Made by a program: the position numbers and the translations under genes. From Sphingomonas glacialis (GTDB lineage Bacteria > Pseudomonadota > Alphaproteobacteria > Sphingomonadales > Sphingomonadaceae), in assembly GCF_014653575.1 (NCBI RefSeq), contig NZ_BNAQ01000001.1, forward strand, positions 558,001 to 622,000: DNA of 64,000 bases, given 5' to 3'. Every line of letters starts with the position of its first letter. Position 1 is the stretch's first letter. Below the pieces are notes generated by a model, which was not told where the DNA came from, made no database searches, and saw only the letters and a program-made list of their open reading frames with translations. Shown in pieces: positions 63,981 to 64,000 of this stretch.

Positions 63981-64000
63981 ATGACCGATCTCACCACCCT
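63981..64000 (+). CDS. Start of next gene (cut by window edge)
   Basis: An ATG just after the preceding stop opens MTDLTT before the window ends. By position it may be a head-tail connector protein. Confidence 0.35.

Larger units (their letters stand above)
38827..64000. mobile_element. Prophage (left part; right end outside window)
   Basis: From the integrase to the window edge the genes are phage-type: integrase, AlpA, RecT, YqaJ, CI/Cro pair, RusA, primase/helicase, terminase, portal, protease, capsid. The order int - leftward recombination operon - cI/cro - rightward replication - packaging - head is the lambdoid plan. No tail, lysis or attR sequence is in view. The head genes look intact, so the element may be inducible. 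Confidence 0.95.

Overview
The window looks like the chromosome of a Sphingomonas-type alphaproteobacterium (Sphingomonadales). The base composition is high-GC with strong third-position GC, and the host genes (atpI-atpB order, an HprK-related/PqqD/nucleotidyltransferase cluster, an EpsC-type serine acetyltransferase, a DUF2794 protein, OxyR with AhpC/AhpD) read as sphingomonad proteins. The species call is inference; no rRNA or tRNA gene is visible.

Host part, about 1-38,820. From the left: the 5' end of the ATP synthase F0 operon (atpI, partial atpB), a RadC-family protein, an EF-hand protein, purB, dnaJ and dnaK with a heat-shock promoter, a copper-chaperone lipoprotein, a CHASE4 histidine kinase with a REC-GGDEF-EAL response regulator, a ROK sugar kinase, glmS, a PIN/RHH toxin-antitoxin pair wedged between glmS and glmU, glmU, gph, the HPr-rel-A cluster (PqqD-like protein, HprK-like kinase, nucleotidyltransferase, plus a Tat-signal protein), and the complete phosphate regulon phoR-pstSCAB-phoU-phoB with a Pho box. 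Then come an SDR dehydrogenase, a polytopic membrane protein, a histidine-kinase-like protein whose phospho-acceptor His is Asn, DUF2794, serine O-acetyltransferase, a TauE/SafE exporter, the peroxide-defence group ahpD-ahpC-oxyR, a fasciclin protein, pgsA, an LplT-like MFS protein, a 55-aa membrane peptide and a VOC protein. Several intergenic gaps carry GC-rich palindromic REP-like repeats.

Prophage part, about 38,827-64,000 (right end not reached). A candidate attL that looks like a tRNA 3' end is followed by a P4-type integrase. A leftward early operon of 14 tightly overlapping genes (45,781 to 40,227) encodes an HNH endonuclease, a YqaJ exonuclease and RecT pair, many small unknown proteins and an AlpA-type regulator. 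A CI-like S24 repressor is co-transcribed with a secreted protein of unknown function, a lysogenic-conversion candidate. A divergent Cro-like gene, too short for ordinary ORF lists, starts the rightward operon: HTH proteins, RusA, a primase/helicase-like ATPase, a repeat-rich possible origin, then small unknown genes. The packaging and head module follows: terminase small and large subunits, a portal-MuF fusion, a protease/scaffold protein, a major capsid protein with an inserted domain, and the first small genes of the head-completion region.

How it works together: the leftward and rightward early promoters both appear as TTGACG-N17-(-10) with ACGTACG repeats filling the spacer, which would let one repressor shut both operons. 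The most interesting items are this ACGTACG switch with the secreted protein behind cI, the HPr-rel-A cluster with its Tat-exported neighbour, the Asn-substituted kinase, the repeat and hairpin region after the helicase gene, and the capsid gene bracketed by intrinsic terminators.
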